62,732 nucleotides of DNA from a virus, in the IMG/VR virus record IMGVR_UViG_3300047321_000416, positions 1 through 62,732 of that record, one strand, 5' to 3'. The translations under genes were made by a program, and so were the position numbers. Below, in pieces: positions 7,867 to 15,432 of this stretch. Every line of letters begins with the position of its first letter. Position 1 is the stretch's first letter. The notes under the pieces are model-generated. The model had not been told where the DNA came from. It saw nothing but the letters and a program-made list of their open reading frames with translations, and did not search any database.

Positions 7867-8194
7867 TCAGTGTCGGATGCCACATGGTCTCGAAACTCTA
7901 TTGCCGGGACACACATCGTGAGCATGCGCAGTAAACTATGTCCCTTGTGTGATGAATGTATGTGTCATTTGTCATCTGTCATAAATAATATATAAGTAAT
8001 AGCAGGCATTCGACTTCGAGCTGTGTCAGATGAAGTTGCCCAATGACTGATATTTGTCATCACTCAATGTTTACCTCGATAATCGCACGACCGCGCACGA
8101 GCCGTTGCTCCACGACACGCCAGGCGCGTCTAATCGACACTCCAGGACGCAGTTCACCCTTGACTCGCCCAGGTTTCCGGCGCACCTTGTTCCT
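7867..8194. other. Gap with AT-rich core and TGTCAT repeats; candidate origin or packaging site
   Basis: I see no convincing gene here; the terminase frame is open from a TTG at 8054 but the first good start is ATG 8195. The segment 7975-8010 is unusually AT-rich for this genome. TGTCAT occurs three times at 7-bp intervals (7963, 7970, 7977) and again at 8055. Location between the primase and the terminase small subunit is typical for an origin, a pac/cos site, or a late promoter. Which of these is right is inference. Confidence 0.45.
7963..7982 (+). repeat. Three tandem TGTCAT units, 7-bp period
   Basis: TGTCAT starts at 7963, 7970 and 7977; the spacer base changes (T, C), giving a 7-bp iteron-like array. 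A fourth copy is at 8055-8060. Short arrays like this next to AT-rich DNA can be initiator or terminase-binding sites; the function here is inference. Confidence 0.6.
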
Positions 8195-8716
8195 ATGAAG
8201 TGCGGCGATCCATCGAATCCAGCTGGTCAGCTCCTCACCGTTCGCGGCACGCCGTGCGGGAACCCCATCGTTCCGGGGACCAATCGCTGCTACATGCACG
8301 GTGGGTCGGGCATCAGCTCGCTTATCAAAGCTCAGTTGGCTCTCGCCGCACTTCGACAGCCCGCCATCGACATCGCCTTTAACTCCTTGATCACTCTGGA
8401 CACCATGATGGAGCAGCTGCAGGCCGTCACTTGCGCGGCTTGCGGATTCCCGGAAGGCGATCTCAAGGAAAAAGAACAGCTCATCAAAGCGGCCATTGGC
8501 GCGGCGAAAGCCTGTGCGCTGATTTTGGATAGAACGGGCTTGGGCCCGAAGGCGACGCTCGAAGTCAAGCAGAGTGATGGCGATATGAACCTGCAGCTCT
8601 TCACTCTCGAGGAACGCGCAGAGTTGTCCGCGCTGATGGCGCAGTTCCGTGATCTCAAAGAACGCGTGCGCGTTCGGCTGATGGCGAGTGCAGGACAAGG
8701 GCGCACCAATCCATGA
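8195..8716 (+). CDS. terS: Terminase small subunit (candidate)
   Basis: 173 residues from ATG 8195. The N-terminus has a zinc-binding-like pattern (C3, C20, C33 and a CYMHGG motif) common in small terminase and HGG-type DNA-binding phage proteins, followed by helical regions and a leucine-rich C-terminal helix suitable for oligomerisation. The stop overlaps the large terminase start (ATGA). It would recognise the packaging site and hand DNA to the large subunit. The call rests on position and the HGG motif. Confidence 0.75.
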   Translation: MKCGDPSNPAGQLLTVRGTPCGNPIVPGTNRCYMHGGSGISSLIKAQLALAALRQPAIDIAFNSLITLDTMMEQLQAVTCAACGFPEGDLKEKEQLIKAAIGAAKACALILDRTGLGPKATLEVKQSDGDMNLQLFTLEERAELSALMAQFRDLKERVRVRLMASAGQGRTNP

Positions 8717-10308
8717 ACCAGATTGTCCCGCTCAGCTTCGACGACGAGCTCGACATGGGCTCAGCTGCTGATCTGATTAACTTCGCTCGCCGCGAAAACC
8801 AACTCAAGTGCGAAGCGTCGCTGCACGAGTTCGTCAAGCAAGCCTGGCTCATCGTTGAACCCAAGAATGCGTTCTTGGACAACTGGCACATCGCCGCGCT
8901 GTGCCATGAACTGGAGCTCATCGATCAGAGCACCGGGCGCTACAAAGTGCCGAGCCGTCGAGCGATCTTCAACGTCCCACCGGGAATGATGAAGTCGCTG
9001 ATAGTCATGGTCTTCTTTCCGGCGTGGGTGTGGGCCAAGAATCCGAGACGCCGCTTTCTCTGCGCGTCATATGGAAGCGTTCTGTCCAACAGAGACAACG
9101 TCCGATGCCGGCAGCTGATCGAGAGCGAGTGGTATCAGGAGCATTGGAACAACGTGCAACTGGCCGATGACCAGAACACCAAGACCCGCTACAATACGAC
9201 GCACAATGGCTGGCGCATCTCGACGAGCGTCGGCGGGCCTGGCACGGGCGAGCATCCGGACTACATCCTGATAGACGATCCGCACTCAGCCATGCAGGCG
9301 CGCTCGGACACAGAGCGACAGGCCGCGCTCGATTGGTTCGACAACACGGTCTCGACACGAACCGGAAGAATGCCGGCGTTCGTGCTCATCATGCAGCGAC
9401 TGCATGTGAGCGACTTGACCGGGCATTTGCTGAAGAAGGGCGGCTGGCATCATGTCCGTTGGCCGATGCGCTACGAAAAGTGCTCCTGCGCCACGGCGCC
9501 GAATTGCGATCCTGATGGCGAGCGTCGGTGCGCGCTGCACCAGACTGATCCGACTTGGCGGGCAGACCCATTGGATCCTCGCACTGTGGCTGGCGAGCTG
9601 TTGCACCCAACCTTCAAGACTGAAGAAGACGTCAAAAGGCTGGAGCTGGACTTGGGCCCGCTCGACGCGCCGGGACAACTGCAGCAACGGCCAGTGGCCG
9701 AAGGCGGTGGGCTCTTCAAGCGAGCGTGGTTCAAGATCATAGACCAATTGCCCGGGCACGCTATCAAGCAATCGTGCCGCGGCTGGGACACGGCGGCGAC
9801 ACAGGGCGGCGGCGACTACACGGTCGGTGTGAAGACGACACGCTTCTTCGGCTGGGAAGTGAAAGACGGCCGGCGCGAGTTCAAGTCCTATCCGGAGTTC
9901 TACATTGAAGACGTCATGCGCGACCAGCTCTCGCCGGCGAACGTGGACACTGTGATGTTGGCCATCGCCCGGCAAGACGGCAAAGCCGTGGTCATCCGGG
10001 AAGAGCGAGAGGGCGGCGGCTCGGGCAAAGCCGTCACGAACTCGCACGCCAACATGCTCGCCGGATTTGCCTACGATGAGATGTTGCTCGGCAGCGACAA
10101 GGTGACGCGGTCAAAACCTCTGAGAACACAAGTCGAGGCGGGCAACGTATATCTATTACGTGGGCCGTGGAACGAGGCGTTCATCAGCGAGTTGTGCGCC
10201 TTCAACGCCGGGGACCACGATGACCAGGTCGATGGAGCCTCGTGCAGCTTTAACGGTTTACTCGAAATGCCAACTCCGAAGCCGCGCAGCGTCACGCTGA
10301 TGCCATGA
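8713..10308 (+). CDS. terL: Terminase large subunit
   Basis: 531 residues, normal length. ATPase elements: NVPPGMMKS at 87-95 (deviant Walker A), YILIDDP at 184-190 (Walker B with catalytic acids). The nuclease domain starts with RGWDTA at 356-361 and ends with DHDDQVDG, which carries the last metal ligand of the RNase-H-like fold. It packages DNA into proheads and cuts concatemers. Coupled by ATGA overlaps to both neighbours. Confidence 0.95.
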   Translation: MNQIVPLSFDDELDMGSAADLINFARRENQLKCEASLHEFVKQAWLIVEPKNAFLDNWHIAALCHELELIDQSTGRYKVPSRRAIFNVPPGMMKSLIVMVFFPAWVWAKNPRRRFLCASYGSVLSNRDNVRCRQLIESEWYQEHWNNVQLADDQNTKTRYNTTHNGWRISTSVGGPGTGEHPDYILIDDPHSAMQARSDTERQAALDWFDNTVSTRTGRMPAFVLIMQRLHVSDLTGHLLKKGGWHHVRWPMRYEKCSCATAPNCDPDGERRCALHQTDPTWRADPLDPRTVAGELLHPTFKTEEDVKRLELDLGPLDAPGQLQQRPVAEGGGLFKRAWFKIIDQLPGHAIKQSCRGWDTAATQGGGDYTVGVKTTRFFGWEVKDGRREFKSYPEFYIEDVMRDQLSPANVDTVMLAIARQDGKAVVIREEREGGGSGKAVTNSHANMLAGFAYDEMLLGSDKVTRSKPLRTQVEAGNVYLLRGPWNEAFISELCAFNAGDHDDQVDGASCSFNGLLEMPTPKPRSVTLMP

Positions 10309-10748
10309 GGTCGCTCATGTATCTCATCATTGCCACGATCTTGGTCATTGTCGCCTGTGGAGCACTCGAGGAAGTCTGGGCTGTCCGGGAAACGAAGCCG
10401 CTCGTGACGATTGCCGTGCGGCCGACCATCATGGTGAACCGGGGCGACATCGTGGTCACCGTGCGCGTGCCCGCCGATGAGCAGAACAGCGGTCTGGTGA
10501 TCGCGTGGACCTCGGACGCCGGCTCAGCGGGCACGTCGTTCAAGAAAGTCGACGGCGAAAACGGCCCGGTACTCTTCAGCATGGAGCTGCCGTCCCAACA
10601 GCCGGCGAACTACGTATTCAGCGCAACGCTCTTTGATCTGCGCAGCAAGATTCGGGCTCACGCAGAGCAGCGGATCTATACACCGAATCCCAACACCGAT
10701 CGGCCGGCGAGCGGCACACCCGAGTCCATTCAGTTAGCGAGACGATAA
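10305..10748 (+). CDS. Predicted lipoprotein with Ig-like domain
   Basis: 147 residues. A hydrophobic start ends in the lipobox IVAC (cysteine at residue 18), so export and lipidation are likely; otherwise it is a signal anchor. The rest is beta-rich with alternating strands, resembling a single Ig-like fold. It lies between the terminase and portal genes with an ATGA overlap, an unusual place for an exported protein. A role in superinfection exclusion or host-surface change is possible but not shown. Confidence 0.65.
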   Translation: MRSLMYLIIATILVIVACGALEEVWAVRETKPLVTIAVRPTIMVNRGDIVVTVRVPADEQNSGLVIAWTSDAGSAGTSFKKVDGENGPVLFSMELPSQQPANYVFSATLFDLRSKIRAHAEQRIYTPNPNTDRPASGTPESIQLARR

Positions 10749-12353
10749 ATGCCCAGCCTCCGCGCAATGCTCGAAGGTCTTGCCGTCCGAGCACGGCTCG
10801 CCAATATCGCCGGCATCACATTCGGCGGCAAGCGCAATCTCTACGACGCGCTCGGCTACGAACGCGAGCCCACACAGCTGCAGTATCGCAGCCGGTATCG
10901 CCGGAACGAGATCGCCAATCGCATCGTCAAGTCAGCGCCCAAAGCGACGTGGCGCGGCGGTGCGCAGATCCTGGAAGACGAAGAGCTCGAGACCGTCACC
11001 GCGTTCGAGCAAGCGTGCATCGACCTCGAGCAGAAGCTGAAGTTCTGGTCGCAGCTCTACAAAGCCGATGTCCTGAGCCGCATCGGCCGATACGGCGTGC
11101 TGCTGATCGGCGGGCCCGGACGATTCCAAGACCCGATGCCGCCGCTCAAAGGGCTCGACGATATTCTCTACCTGACGCCGTTCGCCGAAGAAGAAGCGCG
11201 CATTCAGTTCTACGAGATCGATCCCTCGCAGCCGCGCTTTGGACTGCCCGTCATGTATCTGATCAAGCGGACCAATCTCGTTGATCCGACGGCCATCAAT
11301 CAGGCGAGCGTCGGCCGGCCCGTTCATTGGTCACGGGTCATCCACATCAGCGAGGGCTTGCTCGATGACCGCGTGCAGGGCGAGCCGGTGCTCGAATGCG
11401 TCTGGAACCGACTCGACGACTTGGAGAAAGTGGCGGGCGCTGGACCGGAAGCCTTCTGGCGTCGAGCTGACGGCGGGACGAAGCTGAGCATCGATCCGAC
11501 CCTGGAGTTGGACGAGCTGGCCATGAAAGACCTCCAGAAGCAGATCGACGAATACGAGCACCAGCAGCGCAAGTCGCTCGTGCTCCGCGGTGCGACGTTC
11601 GAGCCCGTCAACGCGACGGTGACGAGCATCAAAGCGGACGTCGACTCGCTGATCAGCTTGATCAGTGCCGGCTGCGGCATTCCACAGCGAGTGCTGATGG
11701 GCTCCGAGCAGGGCAAGCTCGCGGCCAAACAAGACCGCGCCGCGTGGGACAATCAGATCACCGACCGCCAGAACGACTACGCCGGTCCGCTCATCGTGCG
11801 GCCGTTCATCGATCGGCTGATCGGCATCGGCGCGCTGCCCGCTCCAACGAATGGACCCAACGAATACGAAGTGAAGTGGTCCGAGTTGCAGACGATGGAC
11901 GATGACCAGCGCGCTGTGGTCGCCAGTCAGTGGGCCGGACTCAACAAGCCCGGCGGTCCGATCGTCGTTACGCCCAACGAGATCCGAGAGAAAGTTCTGA
12001 AGCTGCCGCCACTCGAGGAAGTGACGCCGGACGGCAACGACCCGAACGCGCAATGGTTGAGCACGCCGACGCCGAGCAACGCCGTCAAGAGCGGTGCAGA
12101 GACGCCCGATCCAAATGAGCCGGGGCTCGCGTATGACCAAACAAAGCGCTCGACGGACGGCTCGCTCGCTGGGCCCGATGCGCCGGCGACCATGCCGGAT
12201 GACGCCAACCAGATCATCGCTGTGATGAAGGGAGGGCGGAACCGATACGCGCATGTGCATCAGGCTGCCGACCGATTTCGCCGGTCAACTAAGCAAGAGC
12301 GTATCCGACGCCTTCAAAAGCGGCGTGCAGTCCATCTCCCGAGCGGCTCTTGA
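10749..12353 (+). CDS. Portal protein (DUF1073 type)
   Basis: 534 residues, typical for the DUF1073 portal family. Recognisable features are the early YDALGYER segment, a FWRRADGG-like region, and SAGCGIPQRVLMGSEQGKLAA near residue 312, the usual stem/wing motif in this family. It forms the dodecameric DNA channel at one capsid vertex. The C-terminus beyond residue 500 overlaps the next gene by 101 bp in another frame, longer than normal, so the true end or the next start may differ. Confidence 0.88.
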   Translation: MPSLRAMLEGLAVRARLANIAGITFGGKRNLYDALGYEREPTQLQYRSRYRRNEIANRIVKSAPKATWRGGAQILEDEELETVTAFEQACIDLEQKLKFWSQLYKADVLSRIGRYGVLLIGGPGRFQDPMPPLKGLDDILYLTPFAEEEARIQFYEIDPSQPRFGLPVMYLIKRTNLVDPTAINQASVGRPVHWSRVIHISEGLLDDRVQGEPVLECVWNRLDDLEKVAGAGPEAFWRRADGGTKLSIDPTLELDELAMKDLQKQIDEYEHQQRKSLVLRGATFEPVNATVTSIKADVDSLISLISAGCGIPQRVLMGSEQGKLAAKQDRAAWDNQITDRQNDYAGPLIVRPFIDRLIGIGALPAPTNGPNEYEVKWSELQTMDDDQRAVVASQWAGLNKPGGPIVVTPNEIREKVLKLPPLEEVTPDGNDPNAQWLSTPTPSNAVKSGAETPDPNEPGLAYDQTKRSTDGSLAGPDAPATMPDDANQIIAVMKGGRNRYAHVHQAADRFRRSTKQERIRRLQKRRAVHLPSGS

Positions 12354-13002
12354 GTCGGCGATAAAGAACCGCGATGAGCATACGATCCTCGGAATTGGCA
12401 GCACGGCGATCGAAGCGACGCAAGCGCATCTCCGCGAGCACGTCAAAGACATCCTCGCGAAGGTCCGGGCAGAAAGCGGGCAGGCAGCTGCCGACCGTCT
12501 CGTCAAAGAGCTCAAGACAGCGCGCGGCAACGGCTCGAATCAATACGGCTCAAAGGGCGAGACGAAAGACGCCAACAAAGAGAGCCGCGCCAAGGCGTCG
12601 CACGTAGCCGTCACTTCGAGGACGCGAGCGATGGCCGCTGAGTCGGAGAAAATGGTTGCGAAGATGATTGGCGGGAAGCGCATGGAAGAGGAGCAGCACA
12701 ATCATCCGGTGGACGTCACCAAAGGCAAAGCGGCCATCGAGATGAAGACGATGACGACCAACTCGAACGACAAGATCACGATGCACCCGAAGTCGTTGGA
12801 CCGGAAGCAAGGCTGGGTCGACAAGAACGGCTTCAACGCGCATACGGTCATCATCGACAAGCGCGACGTGTACTCGAAGCAGAGTGCGAAGAACTACAGC
12901 GGACATCAGATGTATCATCGAGAGGGCTTCGGGTCATTCCGGCTTGCCGGTATGACACGAGTCAAGAATGCCGCGCATTTGCGTCGGCTGCTGAAAGGAT
13001 AG
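12253..13002 (+). CDS. Head-region protein with PD-(D/E)XK-like C-terminal domain
   Basis: 249 residues from ATG 12253. Residues 1-90 are helical; residues 94-103 are the linker GNGSNQYGSK; the C-terminal part has HPVDVTKGKAAIEMKTM, which matches the D-x(n)-E-x-K metal core of PD-(D/E)XK nucleases, and several conserved-looking His/Lys residues. The linker recurs in two later head proteins. I infer a virion or prohead-associated protein carrying a nuclease-like effector. The first 30 residues are in the portal overlap, so the start may be later. Confidence 0.6.
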   Translation: MCIRLPTDFAGQLSKSVSDAFKSGVQSISRAALESAIKNRDEHTILGIGSTAIEATQAHLREHVKDILAKVRAESGQAAADRLVKELKTARGNGSNQYGSKGETKDANKESRAKASHVAVTSRTRAMAAESEKMVAKMIGGKRMEEEQHNHPVDVTKGKAAIEMKTMTTNSNDKITMHPKSLDRKQGWVDKNGFNAHTVIIDKRDVYSKQSAKNYSGHQMYHREGFGSFRLAGMTRVKNAAHLRRLLKG

Positions 13003-13006
13003 TGAC

Positions 13007-13366
13007 ATGCTCGCAGAACTGGCACTCATCGCTACGCTGGCTGTGAAGTCGCAGGCCGCACCGCCGGCATCCGCCGCGGCAAAGTTCGAGTGGGATATCG
13101 TCGCGCCCGACCTCGCAACAGCTCAGGGCTACACGTATTTCCGTTACGATGACGGCGCGCTCAACGGCGTCGCCTTCGCCAACGTGACGTGCGCCGCGAG
13201 CGCAGCGGGCTTCACGTGCGACACGCCCGTGCCCGCGTATACGCCGGGAGCTCACACGATTCAAGTGAGCGCCAGCGATGCCGGCATCGAAGGACCGAAG
13301 AGCGCATCGTTCGCATTCCGTTTCGTGGTCGTGCCGGCAGCTCCGACGAGCGTGAGGATCAAGTAA
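13007..13366 (+). CDS. Secreted Ig/Fn3-like protein
   Basis: 119 residues. Residues 1-20 form a short hydrophobic signal with Ala-rich cleavage region (SQAAPPAS). The body is beta-rich with two cysteines (residues 63 and 72) that could form a disulfide, and a Fn3-like YTPGAHTIQVSASD segment. It may be exported to the periplasm or attached to virions. It ends TAATG with the next gene. Confidence 0.65.
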   Translation: MLAELALIATLAVKSQAAPPASAAAKFEWDIVAPDLATAQGYTYFRYDDGALNGVAFANVTCAASAAGFTCDTPVPAYTPGAHTIQVSASDAGIEGPKSASFAFRFVVVPAAPTSVRIK

Positions 13367-13503
13367 TGGATCCGCGAATCATTCTCATCGCGCTCGCTAT
13401 TTACGGCGTGGTCTGGATCGGCGGAGAATCGGTCAAGGGTCTCCGTTGGGTCAAGCATCACACAAAGTCGGCGATTCACCACATCGTGGACAAAGTCAAG
13501 TGA
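13366..13503 (+). CDS. Small membrane protein
   Basis: 45 residues starting MDPRIILIALAIYGVVWIGG, a single transmembrane helix, then a basic tail. The TAATG start and GTGA end show it is translated in line with its neighbours. Function unknown. Confidence 0.65.
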   Translation: MDPRIILIALAIYGVVWIGGESVKGLRWVKHHTKSAIHHIVDKVK

Positions 13504-13715
13504 AGCGCATCGTCTTCGAGGATCGTGAGACCGGGATCAATCACATCGTCGGCGTGTGGACGGAAGCCGACGGTCCGCACGCCGTGACGGCTGGGCCCGG
13601 CGAGCTCAATGGTCGCATTGTGCCCTTCGTGTCGCTCGTGCGCGTCACGCCGCGTGCGCTCTTCTACCGCGAGCCGCTGGTGCCACGCTCGTATGGCTCC
13701 ATGGATCCGAGGTAA
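13500..13715 (+). CDS. Small hypothetical protein
   Basis: 71 residues from GTG 13500, overlapping the previous stop as GTGA; the longer frame from 13446 would overlap the membrane protein. It has a beta-rich core (VFEDRETGINHIVGVWTE). No family recognised. Confidence 0.6.
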   Translation: MKRIVFEDRETGINHIVGVWTEADGPHAVTAGPGELNGRIVPFVSLVRVTPRALFYREPLVPRSYGSMDPR

Positions 13716-13717
13716 CG

Positions 13718-14491
13718 ATGAGCTATTTTCTCGCCGACGCTAACGGCTACATCGATGACTTCGGCTCGGGCGCGCAGGTCGAGCGGTTCTCGATCTGGGC
13801 GAACACCCAAGAGCTGATCATCAAGTCGTTCAGCGACAACGGGCAGACCGAACAGCCGCTGATCCTGGCTCAAGCTCTTGCGCGTGCGCCGAAGCCGTTC
13901 AACAAAGTCGTTTGGGCCATGCGTGAGGAGCTCATCGAGAAGTGCAAGCAAGCCACCGGCACCCTCGTCATCTCGGACGGCTGCGTCGATACGCTCAACC
14001 TGAAGACGATGGTCGGCAACGGCTCGAATCAATACAAGAGCGTCGGCACAAAGGCCGAGCAGAAGACGGCGATTCAGAAGTTGGTCCGCCTGCCCGCGTT
14101 GTCGAACGATCCGAACTTCAAAGCCACGCCGATCAAGCAAGCGACGGACAAAGAAGTGCAGGACGTCGAGTCGCGGGAAATCGTGACGGCGAAAGCGGAT
14201 CCAGCCTACGACCCGAGCGCGCACGATCTCCATTCGACACAGGACTTCGTTGAGCTCGACAAAGTCGCGCAGCTCATCAGAGAGGGCAACACCGACAAGA
14301 CGCCGAGTGGCACCGTGCTCGATGCACTCGTCAATGGCGGACACAGCCACGACGTTGGCGAGCCGGTGCTCATCGCACGAGTGGGTAGCAAGGACTACAT
14401 CGTGGACGGCCATCACCGTCTGAGCGCTGCGCTGTTGAGCGGACAGAAAATTCCCGTCGTGATTGCGACCGGAAGGAAGCGGTCCTACTAA
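13718..14491 (+). CDS. Head-region protein with ParB-like C-terminal domain
   Basis: 257 residues from ATG 13718. After an N-terminal domain of about 95 residues comes the linker GNGSNQYKSVGTK, then a C-terminal domain with GEPVLIARVGSKDYIVDGHH followed by RLSAALLSG. The DGHHR core and surrounding strands fit the ParB/sulfiredoxin-like fold, which acts as a nuclease or CTPase in diverse proteins and also occurs as a phage-borne effector domain. It directly precedes the MuF gene (ATGG overlap), so virion delivery is plausible. This is inference. Confidence 0.65.
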   Translation: MSYFLADANGYIDDFGSGAQVERFSIWANTQELIIKSFSDNGQTEQPLILAQALARAPKPFNKVVWAMREELIEKCKQATGTLVISDGCVDTLNLKTMVGNGSNQYKSVGTKAEQKTAIQKLVRLPALSNDPNFKATPIKQATDKEVQDVESREIVTAKADPAYDPSAHDLHSTQDFVELDKVAQLIREGNTDKTPSGTVLDALVNGGHSHDVGEPVLIARVGSKDYIVDGHHRLSAALLSGQKIPVVIATGRKRSY

Positions 14492-15120
14492 TGGCTCAGA
14501 CCTTCGGCGACGTGATGAAAGCGGCGAACCAGAAGCGAGTCGCGCAGATCATCAAAGCCAAGCTCACGCCGCCCAAGCCGAACTTCGAGGACTATTCCGG
14601 CAAGCCGGCGTCTCAGATGAACCCGATGCGGACGGGCGCAAAGTCCACGCCCGAAGTCGAGTTCGCCTTCGACGCGACGAACCCAGCGGCTGTCGAAGCG
14701 GTGCGCGACCATGCGGCGGACTTGATCACGGGCATCAGCAACACCACGCGGAATGAGATCAAAAATCTCGTCGAGCAAGCGTTCACCGATCCCGAAATGG
14801 ATGTCGCATCCCTCGCCGACGAGATTGAGAACATCATCAACGATCCTGACCGAGCTGATCTCATTGCGCGAACGGAAACGATGCAAGCGGCGAACGACGG
14901 CCAGCTCGACGCATGGGATCAGGCGCAGGAAGCGGGCCTACTGACCGGCGACGAGAAGAAAGAGTGGATCACGACACCCGATGACCGCATCTGCCCGATC
15001 TGTGACGACATGGACGGCGAACAGGTCGGCCTTGACGAAGAGTTCGACGTGGACGGCGACAGTCTCGATGGGCCACCGGCGCACCCGAATTGTCGATGCA
15101 CGGTCGGCCTGACTTCATGA
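14491..15120 (+). CDS. MuF-like head morphogenesis protein
   Basis: 209 residues. The C-terminus has the characteristic CPICDDMDG and PAHPNCRC motifs of the Mu gpF minor capsid family, with an RTET element before them. This family is a minor head component often injected with DNA. It is short compared with Mu gpF; the preceding ParB-like gene may be its split partner. Confidence 0.85.
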   Translation: MAQTFGDVMKAANQKRVAQIIKAKLTPPKPNFEDYSGKPASQMNPMRTGAKSTPEVEFAFDATNPAAVEAVRDHAADLITGISNTTRNEIKNLVEQAFTDPEMDVASLADEIENIINDPDRADLIARTETMQAANDGQLDAWDQAQEAGLLTGDEKKEWITTPDDRICPICDDMDGEQVGLDEEFDVDGDSLDGPPAHPNCRCTVGLTS

Positions 15121-15147
15121 AACTTTTCACTAACCTAGATACGTAAC

Positions 15148-15432
15148 ATGATTACGTGGGAGCCCATGGCAATGGATAACGATCAGTTCATCACGAACTT
15201 GATTGCGGAGCAAATGAAAATTGGCTTCGACCGGCTCGAACGCCGATTCGACTCGTTCGAGACAGAAGTTAGACCCGTTGTCAGAATCCACGGTGAGGAC
15301 ATTGCAGTTCTCAAGGACAATCTCGACACCGTGAATCGTCGGCGTTTCATCACTCCCACGATCTCATCGGCATCTGTGGTCGGCTTGATAGAGGGAATCA
15401 AAGGGCTGCTCACCTTTATGAGGCATCCGTAA
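15148..15432 (+). CDS. Small coiled-coil protein with hydrophobic C-terminus
   Basis: 94 residues from ATG 15148 (ATG 15166 is an alternative). Residues 10-60 form an amphipathic helix (FDRLERRFDSFETEV...) suited to a coiled coil; the last 20 residues are hydrophobic and might insert in a membrane. The stop overlaps the DUF2213 start (TAATG). Unknown function. Confidence 0.55.
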   Translation: MITWEPMAMDNDQFITNLIAEQMKIGFDRLERRFDSFETEVRPVVRIHGEDIAVLKDNLDTVNRRRFITPTISSASVVGLIEGIKGLLTFMRHP

